Positions 45,814 through 55,262 of a DNA stretch of 64,000 nucleotides are shown piece after piece (positions within the stretch are counted from its first letter, which is position 1; every line of letters begins with the position of its first letter). The notes below the pieces were generated by a model, which saw nothing but the letters and a program-made list of their open reading frames with translations, was not told the DNA's origin and ran no database searches. This stretch comes from Kamptonema formosum PCC 6407 (GTDB lineage: Bacteria > Cyanobacteriota > Cyanobacteriia > Cyanobacteriales > Microcoleaceae). The stretch covers positions 141,674-205,673 of the forward strand of contig NZ_KB235898.1 in assembly GCF_000332155.1 (NCBI RefSeq). Reading direction: 5' to 3'. The position numbers were made by a program, and so were the translations under genes.

Positions 45814-46788
45814 ATGGATATCAAAAACGGTTTTGTAGGCACTCTTGGCAACACCCCCCTAATCCGATTAAACAGCTTCAGCGATGAAACTGGGTGCGAA
45901 ATTCTCGGTAAAGCAGAATTTCTTAATCCCGGCGGTTCTGTGAAAGATCGAGCAGCCCATTATATTATCAAAGATGCCGAAGAAAAAGGCTTATTAAAAC
46001 CAGGTGGGACAGTAGTAGAAGGAACCGCAGGCAATACTGGCATCGGTTTAGCTCATATATGCAACGCTAAAGGTTACAAATGCCTAATCGTAATTCCTGA
46101 TACCCAATCTCAAGAAAAAATAGACGCATTGAGAACATTAGGGGCTGAAGTCCGAACCGTGCCTGCTGTTCCCTACAAAGATCCTAATAACTATGTTAAA
46201 TTCTCTGGAAGATTGGCCTCAGAAATAGATAATGCAATCTGGGCAAATCAATTTGATAATTTAGCTAATCGTCAAGCACATTATGAAACAACTGGCCCCG
46301 AAATCTGGGGACAAACAGGAGGAAAAATTGATGCTTGGGTGACAGCAACGGGAACGGGAGGAACTTTTGCCGGGGTGGGAATGTTCCTAAAAGAAAAGAA
46401 TCCAGCCATTAGAATCATTTTGGCAGAGCCAATGGGTAGCGGTCTTTACAGTTACGTTAAAACTGGGGAAATTAAGATAGAAGGTAGCTCAATTACTGAA
46501 GGTATTGGCACTAGCAGAATTACTGCTAATATGGAAAATGCTCCTATAGATGATGCCATCCAAATTGACGACGCGGAAGCAGTGCGGGTGATTTACCAAC
46601 TGTTGAGAAAAGACGGATTATTTATGGGTGGTTCCGTAGGAATTAATGTCGGTGCGGCGGTTGCATTAGCGAAGCAGATGGGGCCGGGACATACAATTGT
46701 GACTGTACTTTGCGATGGCGGTTCTCGCTATCAATCGCGGCTATTTAATCGAGAATGGTTAGCTGGAAAAGGTTTGTCGCCGGATTAA
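45814..46788 (+). CDS. cysK: Cysteine synthase A
   Basis: A 324-aa PLP enzyme that makes cysteine from O-acetylserine and sulfide. PLP Lys in NPGGSVKDRAA (about residue 48), substrate loop EGTAGNTGIGLA, phosphate loop TGTGGTFAGVG and the C-terminal GGSVGINVGAAVALA are present. Length is typical. It lies on the other strand from the toxin tip; the ATG at 45814 follows an AT-rich leader without a strong Shine-Dalgarno. A long stem-loop follows the gene. Confidence 0.92.
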   Translation: MDIKNGFVGTLGNTPLIRLNSFSDETGCEILGKAEFLNPGGSVKDRAAHYIIKDAEEKGLLKPGGTVVEGTAGNTGIGLAHICNAKGYKCLIVIPDTQSQEKIDALRTLGAEVRTVPAVPYKDPNNYVKFSGRLASEIDNAIWANQFDNLANRQAHYETTGPEIWGQTGGKIDAWVTATGTGGTFAGVGMFLKEKNPAIRIILAEPMGSGLYSYVKTGEIKIEGSSITEGIGTSRITANMENAPIDDAIQIDDAEAVRVIYQLLRKDGLFMGGSVGINVGAAVALAKQMGPGHTIVTVLCDGGSRYQSRLFNREWLAGKGLSPD

Positions 46789-46812
46789 AAAAGTGTTGTC
46801 GCGAACATATCC

Positions 46813-46861
46813 GTAACGCCGTCCTCTGGGCGGTATTGTTACCCCCAGAGGGCGGCATTAC
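46813..46861. terminator. 18-bp stem-loop after cysteine synthase
   Basis: GTAACGCCGTCCTCTGGG (46813-46830) pairs with CCCAGAGGGCGGCATTAC (46844-46861), with two positions not Watson-Crick, loop 13. No U-run; it may act as a terminator or be a repeat unit. Confidence 0.6.
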
Positions 46862-47016
46862 GTAAGTTGTGAAAAAATAAAATTATCCTCATCCTAGCCA
46901 CTGCCATAAGTAAAGCTAATCAATACCAGATTTTAAGCGCGATCGCTTCCACATAACTCCTGTTAAAATCAGCTTGAGGAAAAAAGTTTGTTACAGGCAT
47001 CAGGGAGTGCATCTAA

Positions 47017-47664
47017 GTGACAATCAAGACACCAGCCTGCCGCAGAGCAATCAACTTAGCCGCAGCAGGCTTTACAATCATTGAAATATTAATTATAATT
47101 TTTATACTGGGTATATTCAGTGCGATCGCGGCTCCTAGTTGGTTAGCATTCATCAATAACCAAAACCTTCGCACCTCCCAAGATAGAATTTTCTGGGCAA
47201 TACGCATCGCCCAAAGCAACGCCAAACGCGATAAAATTTCCTGGCAAGCCAGCTTTAGAGAACAGGGTGGAATAGTACAATGGGCAGTCCATCCAGCTCA
47301 CATTTTCCCCGATCGAATGGAAGAAGCAATCTCCGATCGACTTGCACAATTAAAATGGCATAGTTTCGCGCAAAAAATTAGAATAGATGTTGATAATACA
47401 ACTTTAGATAAAGTCAATCCCACCAATAATCAACGACCATCAGGTAACGTCTACAGAGCGTTATTTAACCACAAAGGCTGTCCCGTTCCCGATCCTGAAG
47501 ACGATTGTACCGCCATAGCCCAAGGACAATTGGGGAGAGTAACGGTAAAGCACGAACAATTGGGTAAAAAAAATAACCGCTGTGTGATTGTTTCAACGAT
47601 TATAGGTGGAATGCGAACCGCAGAAGACGCAACCAAAGCTCTTAGCAAGGGAGGATGTAATTAA
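47017..47664 (+). CDS. Type IV pilin-like prepilin
   Basis: A 215-aa protein with a prepilin leader: ACRRAINLAAAG then FTIIEILIIIFILG, cut by the prepilin peptidase after the Gly, with the Glu at +5. A hydrophobic helix follows (FSAIAAPSWLA). The C-terminal part has Cys residues in CPVPDPEDDC and NRCVIV, as in GspH/FimT-like minor pseudopilins. GTG 47017 is the start, with GGGAG 10 bases upstream; no ATG fits. It probably belongs to a pilus or type II-like assembly system encoded elsewhere. Confidence 0.88.
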   Translation: MTIKTPACRRAINLAAAGFTIIEILIIIFILGIFSAIAAPSWLAFINNQNLRTSQDRIFWAIRIAQSNAKRDKISWQASFREQGGIVQWAVHPAHIFPDRMEEAISDRLAQLKWHSFAQKIRIDVDNTTLDKVNPTNNQRPSGNVYRALFNHKGCPVPDPEDDCTAIAQGQLGRVTVKHEQLGKKNNRCVIVSTIIGGMRTAEDATKALSKGGCN

Positions 47665-47823
47665 TACTAACTCTAAAATTGGTATCAATCCAGCCTCCCC
47701 TGAAAAAACGGAACTTTGACTAGCCCGATTTCCTGCTTTTCTTATAACTTGCCTAGAGGGGTTAAAGAAAATGTAAGAGCGATTAAAATCGCTGAATTAA
47801 TAACAGGTAAATCGGACTCGATC

Positions 47824-50127
47824 TCATTCCTCAAAAGCCCCCTGCATGACAGCAGCCGTCTTAGCTCGATCCAATTTCAACACCAAAACTCCCAAAGGTG
47901 GCAAACACAAATCCAGTGAAAAAGACTTATTGTGGAACCACCACTCATCCGTCCATTTTCCGCCCAAATTCCCCATATTGCTGCCCCCATACTCGCGAGC
48001 ATCAGTATTAAACAACTCCGTATAGAAACCCGCTACAGGCACGCCTACCCGATAATGACTGTGAGGTTGCGGTGTAAAATTGCAAACCGTGACTAAAAAC
48101 TCTTCCGCATCCTTAGAGCGGCGAATAAAGGCGACTACGCTGTGGCGATTATCGCTACAATCAATCCATTCAAACCCTTCTTGATTGAAATCCTGCTCAT
48201 AAAGGGCTGGCTCAGTGCGGTAAAGATGATTCAAATCTGTAAAAAACTGTTTGATTCCTTGGTGAGCCGGGAATTGCATCAAATTCCATTCTAAATCCCC
48301 CCAGACATTCCACTCCCGCCACTGGGCAAACTCCATGCCCATAAACATCGTTTTCTTCCCAGGGTGAGCGAACATATAAGCAAATAACGCCCGCACATTA
48401 GCAAACTTCTGCCAGTCATCTCCTGGCATCTTGCCGAGAATATTACTCTTTCCGTGAACCACTTCGTCGTGCGATAAAGCCAACATAAAATTCTCGCTGT
48501 GGTTGTACCACATACTGAAAGTAATGTTGTTTTGGTGGAACTGGCGGAACCAGGGGTCCATGTGGAAATAGTCGAGCATATCGTGCATCCAGCCCATATT
48601 CCACTTGAGGTTAAAGCCCAAACCTCCCACATAGGTAGGCCAAGATACCATCGGCCAAGAAGTAGATTCCTCTGCGATCGATAATACCCCTGGAAAATAG
48701 CTAAAAATTACATGATTAGTTTGCCGCAAAAACTCCGCTGCTTCAATATTTTCTCGGCCCCCGTACTGGTTTGTCACCCATTCCCCAGGTTCGCGGCAAT
48801 AATCTAAATACAGCATTGAAGCTACTGCATCCACGCGAATGCCGTCGATGTGGTATTTGTCAAACCAGAACAGGGCATTTGCTACTAAGAAATTCCGGAC
48901 TTCGTTGCGGTTGTAGTTAAAAACCAGTGTTCCCCATTCTTTGTGCTCGCCTTTGCGGGGATCGGCGTGCTCGTATAAGTGCGTGCCATCAAAGAAAGGT
49001 AAACCGTGACCGTCTTTGGGGAAATGACCGGGAACCCAGTCTACAATTACGCCAATGCCGTGTTCGTGGCATTGGTCAACAAAATACATGAAGTCTTGAG
49101 GGTTGCCGTAGCGAGAAGTCGGGGCAAAATAACCCGTCACTTGATATCCCCAAGAGCCATCAAAGGGGTGTTCGGCGATCGGCAATAATTCTATATGGGT
49201 ATAGCCCAAATCCTTAACATAGGGGATTAATTTGTGGGCTAATTCCCGATAAGTTAGAAAGCGTGCTCCGGGATTTAGTTCCGAAACTTGTACCACTGGT
49301 TCTGGTTTGCCATTGGGTAACAAGGCTGGTTCGGCAGAGTTCGCGTGTAGCCAAGAACCTAGATGGCATTCGTAAACGGAAACTGGCTGAGTCAGTGCAT
49401 CTGTGTGTCGGCGGTGTTCCATCCAACCGCTATCGTTCCAGGTGTAAGCGTCTAAGTCAGTGACAATTGAGGCTGTTTTTGGTCGTACTTCTTGCTGGAA
49501 GCCATAGGGGTCTGACTTTTCGTAGGGATGCCCCTCCATATTTTTGACTTCGTACTTGTAGTGCTCACCTGCGTCTAAACCGGGAATAAATATTTCCCAG
49601 ATGCCTGTTTGCCCTTTCCGCATTTGGTGTTTGCGGCCGTCCCAACTGTTGAAGTCTCCCAATAATGAAACGTTGCGGGCATTGGGGGCCCAGACTGCGA
49701 AGTATACTCCTTTGACTCCATCTACCTCAGTTAGGTGAGCACCCAATTTTTCGTAGATGCGGTGGTGGTTGCCTTCGGCAAATAGGTGGAGGTCAAATTC
49801 TGTCAGTTTGGGAGAACGGAAGGCGTAGGGGTCGTAGATGAAGCGATCGCGATCGCCTTCTTTGACTCGGAACTGATAGTTCGCTAACTCTGCTGTTTCA
49901 ATTGTACATTCAAAAAAGTGAGGGTGGTGTACTGCTTGCATCGGGTACTCTGCCCTTGCTTCCGGCAACACCACCGACACTGCATCCGCGTTTGGCAGGT
50001 ATGCTCGCACCGCCCAGGCTTTTTTGCCATTCTGCTCAATTAGATGTGGGCCGAGCACTTCAAAGGGGTCTTGGTGCTGATTCCAAACAATCCGGTCAAT
50101 CTGTTCAAAGGGGATGCTCGTGGGCAT
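47824..50127 (-). CDS. glgB: 1,4-alpha-glucan branching enzyme
   Basis: A 767-aa GH13 enzyme that introduces alpha-1,6 branches in glycogen. N-terminal CBM48 region precedes the catalytic barrel: [36 protein letters not shown] with the nucleophile Asp, [10 protein letters not shown] with the acid Glu, and [10 protein letters not shown]. The frame opens at 50148, but AGGTAGG before ATG 50127 ([11 protein letters not shown]) is the better start. The gene stands alone; other glycogen genes are not in the window. Glycogen is the main carbon store of cyanobacteria. Confidence 0.96.
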   Translation of the reverse strand: MPTSIPFEQIDRIVWNQHQDPFEVLGPHLIEQNGKKAWAVRAYLPNADAVSVVLPEARAEYPMQAVHHPHFFECTIETAELANYQFRVKEGDRDRFIYDPYAFRSPKLTEFDLHLFAEGNHHRIYEKLGAHLTEVDGVKGVYFAVWAPNARNVSLLGDFNSWDGRKHQMRKGQTGIWEIFIPGLDAGEHYKYEVKNMEGHPYEKSDPYGFQQEVRPKTASIVTDLDAYTWNDSGWMEHRRHTDALTQPVSVYECHLGSWLHANSAEPALLPNGKPEPVVQVSELNPGARFLTYRELAHKLIPYVKDLGYTHIELLPIAEHPFDGSWGYQVTGYFAPTSRYGNPQDFMYFVDQCHEHGIGVIVDWVPGHFPKDGHGLPFFDGTHLYEHADPRKGEHKEWGTLVFNYNRNEVRNFLVANALFWFDKYHIDGIRVDAVASMLYLDYCREPGEWVTNQYGGRENIEAAEFLRQTNHVIFSYFPGVLSIAEESTSWPMVSWPTYVGGLGFNLKWNMGWMHDMLDYFHMDPWFRQFHQNNITFSMWYNHSENFMLALSHDEVVHGKSNILGKMPGDDWQKFANVRALFAYMFAHPGKKTMFMGMEFAQWREWNVWGDLEWNLMQFPAHQGIKQFFTDLNHLYRTEPALYEQDFNQEGFEWIDCSDNRHSVVAFIRRSKDAEEFLVTVCNFTPQPHSHYRVGVPVAGFYTELFNTDAREYGGSNMGNLGGKWTDEWWFHNKSFSLDLCLPPLGVLVLKLDRAKTAAVMQGAFEE

Positions 50128-50331
50128 AAAGTTACCTACCTGAATCACTGATCGCTTAACTAAATTGACTTAAAAAACCTGGAGGGGCGAGTTCACGTTA
50201 CATTTATAGTTCCCTAAAATGTAGACACTGCCTAAATTTTAGGTTTGTACGCTTTTACGGTACTGGGCGAACTACAACACTCTAAAAGAGGATGAGGGAT
50301 CAACCCATTTCCGATTACTTTTGTTCCAATT

Positions 50332-50750
50332 TTGACACTCTCACCCCTAAAAGGGATGGGATTCTTAGGAGATTTCGCTCCTAATATCCCTATCACTAGG
50401 GTTCCCACTCACACGCCGTTCGCCTATTGGCAGCGTATTATCTAGTAGGCGTTCACCCGATCGAATCAGGTTGGTTCCGACGAGTCGCGCCGTACCATTT
50501 AACTGCAAAACTTTAATTGCTTTGGTTTTGACGTTTCTTGCAGCTTGCAGAGAAAGCATCATGAATATGACCGTAGTTATTGCAAATATAGCGGTTTTCA
50601 GTTGTATGAGAATTGCTAATTGCTAATTACTAATTGCTAATTAAGAGCAATCTATCTCAATTGAAAATGGCTATGAATTTGTCACAATTGCTACTGTCTG
50701 CATCAATATGACTGCAATTACTGCAAGTTATCGAGGCAGAAAGAAGTCTA
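50332..50750 (-). pseudogene. Decayed tnpB (IS200/IS605 type), broken by an STRR insertion
   Basis: Reading the minus strand, fragments of a TnpB zinc ribbon appear in order but in different frames: ITCSNCSHID (about 50731-50700), then ENRYICNNYGHIHD, with C-x2-Y in place of C-x2-C, then QAARNVKTKAIKVLQLNGTAR, ending near 50365. Between the first two lies a TTAGCAA heptad tract (50611-50644), so the repeat expanded inside the dead gene. Stops and frameshifts are present. The right end carries TTGACACTCTCACCCCT at 50332-50348. No left end or tnpA is seen. Confidence 0.6.
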
Positions 50751-50810
50751 TTAATAATTATAAAGTGAATGCAGTTCGATCGAAACTTTTATCCAAAATT
50801 ATGCTATTGC

Positions 50811-51503
50811 TTAACTCGCATTGACAATGGTTTGTAATCCAGGGGGCAGAGGTTCCCGGCAGAGTTGGTGAATTTCGACAATACGAGCGAACAGCCAGGG
50901 ATAGCCTTGGCTGTATTGGGGAATCAGGGCTAAGGGAGATAGCAGGGCTGCCGCAGCAATATCGGCAACACTTAGACGATCTCCAACTAGATAGGGCCCT
51001 TTTTGCCAGCGCTCCCCTAGAAACTCGATAGCACTGGCAAGGCGGCCAGTAGCCAGTTCCACCGAGGCTTGATTGATGCGGTACTGTCTGCGTACTGCTT
51101 GGATGACGATTTGACTCAACACAGACGGGTCAATGGCTTTGCCTGGGCCTGCACGAAACTGATAGTAAACAAATCGAGTTGCCGTGCCGATGCTTTCATC
51201 AAGCCAGTCTTCCAGCATCCAGGCCTCAGCTTGTAGCTGGGGATCGGGGAGCAACAGAGGAGGGGAGGGACAGTATGACTCCAGAAATTTAAAAATTTGG
51301 GTGGAGTCTGCGATCGCGGCTGGTTGACCCTCTAACTGAGGAAGGAGCACTGGTACTGTCGTTAAACCTCCCGTCAGCGGTCGGATTTTCAACAAGTGCA
51401 ACCCCGGAGTCAAATTCTCAACTTGGTAAGGTAGACCCTTGTAACCCAGAGCCAAGCGAGCTTTGCGACAGTAGTGAGATGTACTGAATTGCAGTAAGAG
51501 CAT
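50811..51503 (-). CDS. Glutathione S-transferase family protein
   Basis: A 230-aa protein. The N-terminal thioredoxin-like domain (LLLQFSTSHYCRKARLALGY, VPVLL, IADSTQIFKFLE) has the GST motif with SHYC; the C-terminal helical domain includes YLVGDRLSVADIAAAALL. It may conjugate or reduce small electrophiles. A TTG at 51512 is in frame but ATG 51503 is preferred. It is monocistronic; upstream lies a small lipoprotein gene in the same direction. Confidence 0.88.
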   Translation of the reverse strand: MLLLQFSTSHYCRKARLALGYKGLPYQVENLTPGLHLLKIRPLTGGLTTVPVLLPQLEGQPAAIADSTQIFKFLESYCPSPPLLLPDPQLQAEAWMLEDWLDESIGTATRFVYYQFRAGPGKAIDPSVLSQIVIQAVRRQYRINQASVELATGRLASAIEFLGERWQKGPYLVGDRLSVADIAAAALLSPLALIPQYSQGYPWLFARIVEIHQLCREPLPPGLQTIVNAS

Positions 51504-51628
51504 CAGACACAAACTAACATTTTCATTTCCACCACAACTGATGCCATTTAAACAAAATATGTGAGGAGCGATCCGTTGAGCAGATTACAGGCTATGCCTT
51601 GAAGGAAGGTATGGCGCGATCGCTCTGA

Positions 51629-51823
51629 CTAAGGAGACTTCTTAGGCGAAGCAGGCGCAGCACTAGGAGAAGCTGGTGCAGGGCTAGCGGCGGGAGATTC
51701 TGCTGGGCTAGGAGAAGATGCTGGAGATGAAGGACTTGGGCTAGTTCCGCTTTCGCCAGCACATGACCCTAAAACCGCAGCCAATCCAAGGGCCAAAGTC
51801 AAACGAATAAAGTTTTTGCTCAT
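51629..51823 (-). CDS. Small Pro/Ser/Ala-rich lipoprotein
   Basis: A 64-aa protein. The lipobox is LAAVLGSC (Cys about residue 21 in the 64-aa form), so it is lipid-anchored. The mature part is low complexity: SPSPSSPASSPSPAESPAAS and similar, ending PKKSP. AAGGAGCAATTT before ATG 51823 fixes the start; the frame extends to 51877 without support. Function unknown; it may be a surface linker protein. Confidence 0.75.
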   Translation of the reverse strand: MSKNFIRLTLALGLAAVLGSCAGESGTSPSPSSPASSPSPAESPAASPAPASPSAAPASPKKSP

Positions 51824-52012
51824 AAATTGCTCCTTAAGGTCGAAAACCGCTTCTAAAAATGTAGGCAAATTTTGCATTCCTACAAGAGACTCTACGGTTT
51901 AAGTCTTAAGCGCCTATTCTTAGCCTTAGCCCTTCGTCAGTTTTGGGGTTGACTAAGAATACCCGGTTAGAGGCGATCGCAAGACTGAAACGCCCCGTGA
52001 GTATTAGATTTT

Positions 52013-52110
52013 AGTGTAGAGAGTCAGCACTCTAAGTTTTTTCCGGTTTACCCGGAATCAGCGGTTAAAGCAGCGACTTTGTTCTCTACCGCACTCTAAG
52101 GTATCATAGT
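52013..52110. other. Possible structured RNA or regulatory region
   Basis: In a 500-base gap, GTAGAGAG (52016) can pair with TCTCTAC (52083-52089), enclosing hairpins AGAGT-ACTCT (52020-52033) and TTCCGG-CCGGAA (52041-52057). The decamer GCACTCTAAG occurs twice. This may be a structured RNA or leader, but pairings overlap and the evidence is thin. Confidence 0.3.
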
Positions 52111-52198
52111 TTTTGCCGAGATCCGGTGGGAGCGTAAAAACTTTTTGCAGGATTTTCGCCAGTAAAATCTACGTATAGTAATTTATTTAACCACAGGC

Positions 52199-52222
52199 AA
52201 AAAACCCTTCAATCCGAAGGGG
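52199..52222 (-). terminator. Rho-independent terminator on the minus strand
   Basis: On the minus strand CCCTTC-GGATT-GAAGGG is followed by TTTTTT (52204-52199). No annotated minus-strand gene lies upstream within reach, so it points to a short RNA. Confidence 0.6.
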
Positions 52223-52240
52223 ATAGCGGAGTTAACAACT
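52200..52240 (-). ncRNA. Candidate short RNA of about 40 nt
   Basis: A sigma70-like promoter lies directly upstream on the minus strand: -35 TTGAAT (52272-52267), 17-base spacer, -10 TATAGA (52249-52244). Transcription would start near 52238 and end at the terminator at 52199. The single-stranded part contains AACTCCGC, possibly anti-Shine-Dalgarno-like. This is a prediction from layout only. Confidence 0.35.
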
Positions 52241-52320
52241 GAATCTATAGAACGTTTGTAAACTAAATTCAAGATCAAACTGTGAATTTATTTCTGAGCT
52301 ATGGTTGGTAAGACGGCTGA

Positions 52321-52950
52321 ATGCCTCCACACATAATTAAAACTAAAGCTGCCGCACATAACATATTGGTGAAGTCTATGACTGTTGCTATGAGCTCCCC
52401 AGATTCTGCCCAACACCGCCCCTCTCGCCTAGCTGCCATTTCCTCAGCGGAAAGTAAAGTTACTCCGATTGGGCGAGCTCGGCGGACAAATGTATCTTCT
52501 CAAGCGGCTACCACTTCCGTTCCCACTATCGGCCGGGGTGCAGTTCCTACAAAGGTGGCCTCTGTCAAAATTCTGCCTAACCATCAGTTAAAACCGGTTT
52601 GGCTGCGATCGCTATTGAGCCTACAGCGTACCTCATCAGCGATCGCATTTTTGCTGCTGAGTTGTACTCTTACGGTTTACGGTTGGACAGTTTACGGCCA
52701 ACAGCGTTGGAGCGAAGAATACCAAAAGCTAGAAACATTGCGACGTAGCGAACAGCAATTAAGCGCTGCTAGCGTTGTCTTAAAACATCAAATCGCTACG
52801 GCGGCGGAAAATCCCGAAACGGGTTTGGCTCCGCAACAGCCAGAGGACATGATCTTTCTGGAACCTGCGCCAGAGCGTCCCACTCCCGCAGCTAACCTAG
52901 ATCCCCAGTCTACTCAGAAATCTGCTGGTGAGACACCTTTGGGATATTAA
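52321..52950 (+). CDS. FtsL-like membrane protein upstream of ftsI
   Basis: A 209-aa bitopic protein. Residues 1-95 are basic and low complexity (cytoplasmic). One membrane helix follows (SAIAFLLLSCTLTVYGWTVY), then a short coiled-coil-like stretch (RWSEEYQKLETLRRSEQQL) and an acidic Pro-rich tail. This topology and the position just before ftsI match FtsL, whose sequence is poorly conserved. Starts at 52321, 52378 and 52390 are possible; 52378 has a GGTGAAG leader. The STRR tract lies between it and ftsI, yet the two may be cotranscribed. Confidence 0.65.
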   Translation: MPPHIIKTKAAAHNILVKSMTVAMSSPDSAQHRPSRLAAISSAESKVTPIGRARRTNVSSQAATTSVPTIGRGAVPTKVASVKILPNHQLKPVWLRSLLSLQRTSSAIAFLLLSCTLTVYGWTVYGQQRWSEEYQKLETLRRSEQQLSAASVVLKHQIATAAENPETGLAPQQPEDMIFLEPAPERPTPAANLDPQSTQKSAGETPLGY

Positions 52951-53007
52951 CAGTTAACAGTTAACAGTTAACAGTTAACAGTTAACAGTTAACAGTTAAC
53001 AGTTAAC
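52948..53007. repeat. STRR heptad tract, GTTAACA type
   Basis: Eight tandem GTTAACA heptads fill most of the 78-base gap between the FtsL-like gene and ftsI. Confidence 0.92.
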
Positions 53008-53028
53008 TCTAAGAAATGCCCAATTTTT

Positions 53029-54957
53029 ATGACTTACGACTCCCGCTTTAAACGCCGTCGATCGCTAACTTCTGCACGTCCAAAATCGAATCAGCGGCCT
53101 AGAAGTTCTGTTTCCCGCCTCCCCAACAGCCAGCCTCAGAACCGCCTTCGCAAAATAGATCCTAAATATCGTCAGCAACCGCCTAGAGAACGTTTACAAA
53201 AACGGGATAAGTACCGCCCTTACATTGTCTGGGGGATATTAATGGTGTCTGGGTTGGGATTGGCTGCAAATTTGTTTTACTTACAAGTTAGGGAAGCACC
53301 AATTTTGCAAAAACGGGCGCAACAGCAGCAAATCTCGCGATCGCGCCCCTTTGTACCGAGACGACCAATTATTGACCGCAAAGGGGAGATTTTAGCGCTA
53401 GACCGCCCAGTTTATACACTCTGGGCTCACCCGAAGCTATTCAAGCAGACGAAGGGAACGATCGCGGCTAATCTTGCGCCGCTGCTGGCGGGTATGGGCG
53501 GTGGACAGACGATTACTGAGGGCGTACTGCTACAAAAGTTTAATAGTGCTGAAAGCGGGATTAAAATTGCGGACGGATTAAGTGAGGAAATGGGCGATCG
53601 CGTCAGTAACTTGTTAATCGAGAAGCAACCAGTCGATGGCTTAGAACTGATTCAGCAACAACAGCGCTTTTACCCCCAGCAGGAACTCGCGGCTGGTGTT
53701 GTGGGCTATGTAGATAGCGATCGCAATGGTCAAGCCGGGGTAGAATACAGCCAGCAAAACTTGCTAGAGCGTACAATGCCGTCCATCCGTTATAAGCGGG
53801 CGGTTAATGGTAACTGGGTTCCAGATCAACTCGCCGCAGGATTTGTCCAGTTCGATGATTTGCAATTGCAAGTGACTATAGATACCCGTTTGCAACGGGT
53901 AGCGCGATCGGCCCTCAAGCAACAAATGGAGAAATTTAAGGGGAAGCGAGGGGCTGTAATTGTGATGGACGCGCGGGATGGGGAATTGCTATCGCTGGTA
54001 TCCGAACCTTCCTATGACCCCAATCAATATTTTAAATTCAATCTGGAACGGTTTAAAAATTGGGCGCTAACTGATGTTTATGAACCGGGTTCGACTTTTA
54101 AACCGATTAATATTGCGATCGCCCTAGAAGCTGATGCAGTTAAACCCGAAACCGTTTTTAACGATGAAGGTCAGATTTTCGTGGGTGGCTGGCCGATTTC
54201 CAACTACGATTACAGACAAGCAGGCCCGCGTGGCGCTGTCACTGTCACTGAGATTTTGCAGCATTCCAGCAACGTCGGCATGGTACATATCATGCAGAAA
54301 GTCAAGGCTTCAGCTTATTACAATGCCCTCGAACGTTTAGGACTAGGACAAACCACAGATTCCGACTTACCTTTTGAAGTACCCAGTCAACTCAAAAGCC
54401 GAGAACAATTTATTAGTTCGCGAGTAGAAGCTGCAACTACCGCTTTTGGCCAGGGTTTTTCCCTAACTGCGCTGCAACTCGTACAACTGTGCGGCGCTTT
54501 GGCCAATGGCGGTAAAATCGTTACTCCTCACGTTGTGCGAGGACTTTTTAGCGGAGATGGACAGCCTTTTTGGGAACTTCGCAGGCCAGCGCCAAGGCAA
54601 GTATTTTCACCAGAGAAGACAAAAGAAGTGTTAGAAATGATGGAAATGGTTGTGAAAGATGGGACGGGAAAAGCCGCGCAAATTCCCGGTTATCGCATTG
54701 CTGGGAAAACGGGAACTGCTCAAAAAGCTAATCCTACTGGTGGTTATTCAGATTATGCTAGCATTGCTAGTTTTGTGGGAATTTTACCTGTTGAATCTCC
54801 CCGTTATGTGGTGTTAGCAGTGATTGATGAACCCCAGGGAGGAACGGGGGGTTTAGTGGCCGCACCTGTTGTCAAATCAGTGATGGAAGCTTTAATTGCT
54901 GTGGAGAAGATTCCGCCTGCGGAGGTTGAAAAGGAAGAAGTGAAAGTAGCAGAATAG
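53029..54957 (+). CDS. ftsI: Peptidoglycan transpeptidase FtsI/PBP2
   Basis: A 642-aa class B penicillin-binding protein. A basic cytoplasmic start and one membrane helix (VWGILMVSGLGLAANLFYL) precede a dimerisation domain and a transpeptidase domain. Active-site motifs are STFK in YEPGSTFKPI (Ser about residue 354), SSN in QHSSNVGM and KTG in AGKTGTAQ. It cross-links septal peptidoglycan. The ATG at 53029 lies close after the repeat tract, without a strong Shine-Dalgarno. It likely pairs with the upstream FtsL-like protein. Confidence 0.95.
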   Translation: MTYDSRFKRRRSLTSARPKSNQRPRSSVSRLPNSQPQNRLRKIDPKYRQQPPRERLQKRDKYRPYIVWGILMVSGLGLAANLFYLQVREAPILQKRAQQQQISRSRPFVPRRPIIDRKGEILALDRPVYTLWAHPKLFKQTKGTIAANLAPLLAGMGGGQTITEGVLLQKFNSAESGIKIADGLSEEMGDRVSNLLIEKQPVDGLELIQQQQRFYPQQELAAGVVGYVDSDRNGQAGVEYSQQNLLERTMPSIRYKRAVNGNWVPDQLAAGFVQFDDLQLQVTIDTRLQRVARSALKQQMEKFKGKRGAVIVMDARDGELLSLVSEPSYDPNQYFKFNLERFKNWALTDVYEPGSTFKPINIAIALEADAVKPETVFNDEGQIFVGGWPISNYDYRQAGPRGAVTVTEILQHSSNVGMVHIMQKVKASAYYNALERLGLGQTTDSDLPFEVPSQLKSREQFISSRVEAATTAFGQGFSLTALQLVQLCGALANGGKIVTPHVVRGLFSGDGQPFWELRRPAPRQVFSPEKTKEVLEMMEMVVKDGTGKAAQIPGYRIAGKTGTAQKANPTGGYSDYASIASFVGILPVESPRYVVLAVIDEPQGGTGGLVAAPVVKSVMEALIAVEKIPPAEVEKEEVKVAE

Positions 54958-54983
54958 GTGAGAAGAGGAAGTGGAAGAGATAA

Positions 54984-55262
54984 AATGAGGGGTCAGAAAA
55001 CGCTCAAGAGTCCGATCAAACTGAATCAGATATCGATAATATTCCTAACGTCGAACAAGTAGGGGAAATTCCTCTTACAAAGGCTGGTCGCCTGGAATTA
55101 GGAAATCTCATTGATGTGAAGGATGTCACGGCTGCTGAGGCAATTTGCCTGCGGGGATGTGGTCAAAGTCAAGTTCAACAAATTGCTAGAGACTATCAGC
55201 AAATGTCAGTCGGTGCGATCGCAAATCTGGCAGCAGTAGAGGATACTAAAGCTAAGACAACT
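54984..55262 (+). other. In-frame coding-like segment before the URC4 homologue
   Basis: After a TAA at 54981-54983 the frame of the next gene is open for 93 codons with no ATG, though a GTG occurs at 55116. The peptide looks coding: ESDQTESDIDNIPN, LTKAGRLELGNLIDV, AAEAICLRGCGQSQVQQIAR. It does not belong to the URC4 family part, so it may be the tail of a lost gene or an extension. Confidence 0.4.

Noticed and set aside
50365..50562. 65-codon frame as a separate small gene
   Set aside because: Its sequence continues a TnpB zinc-ribbon region in a shifted frame, so it is part of a transposase relic.
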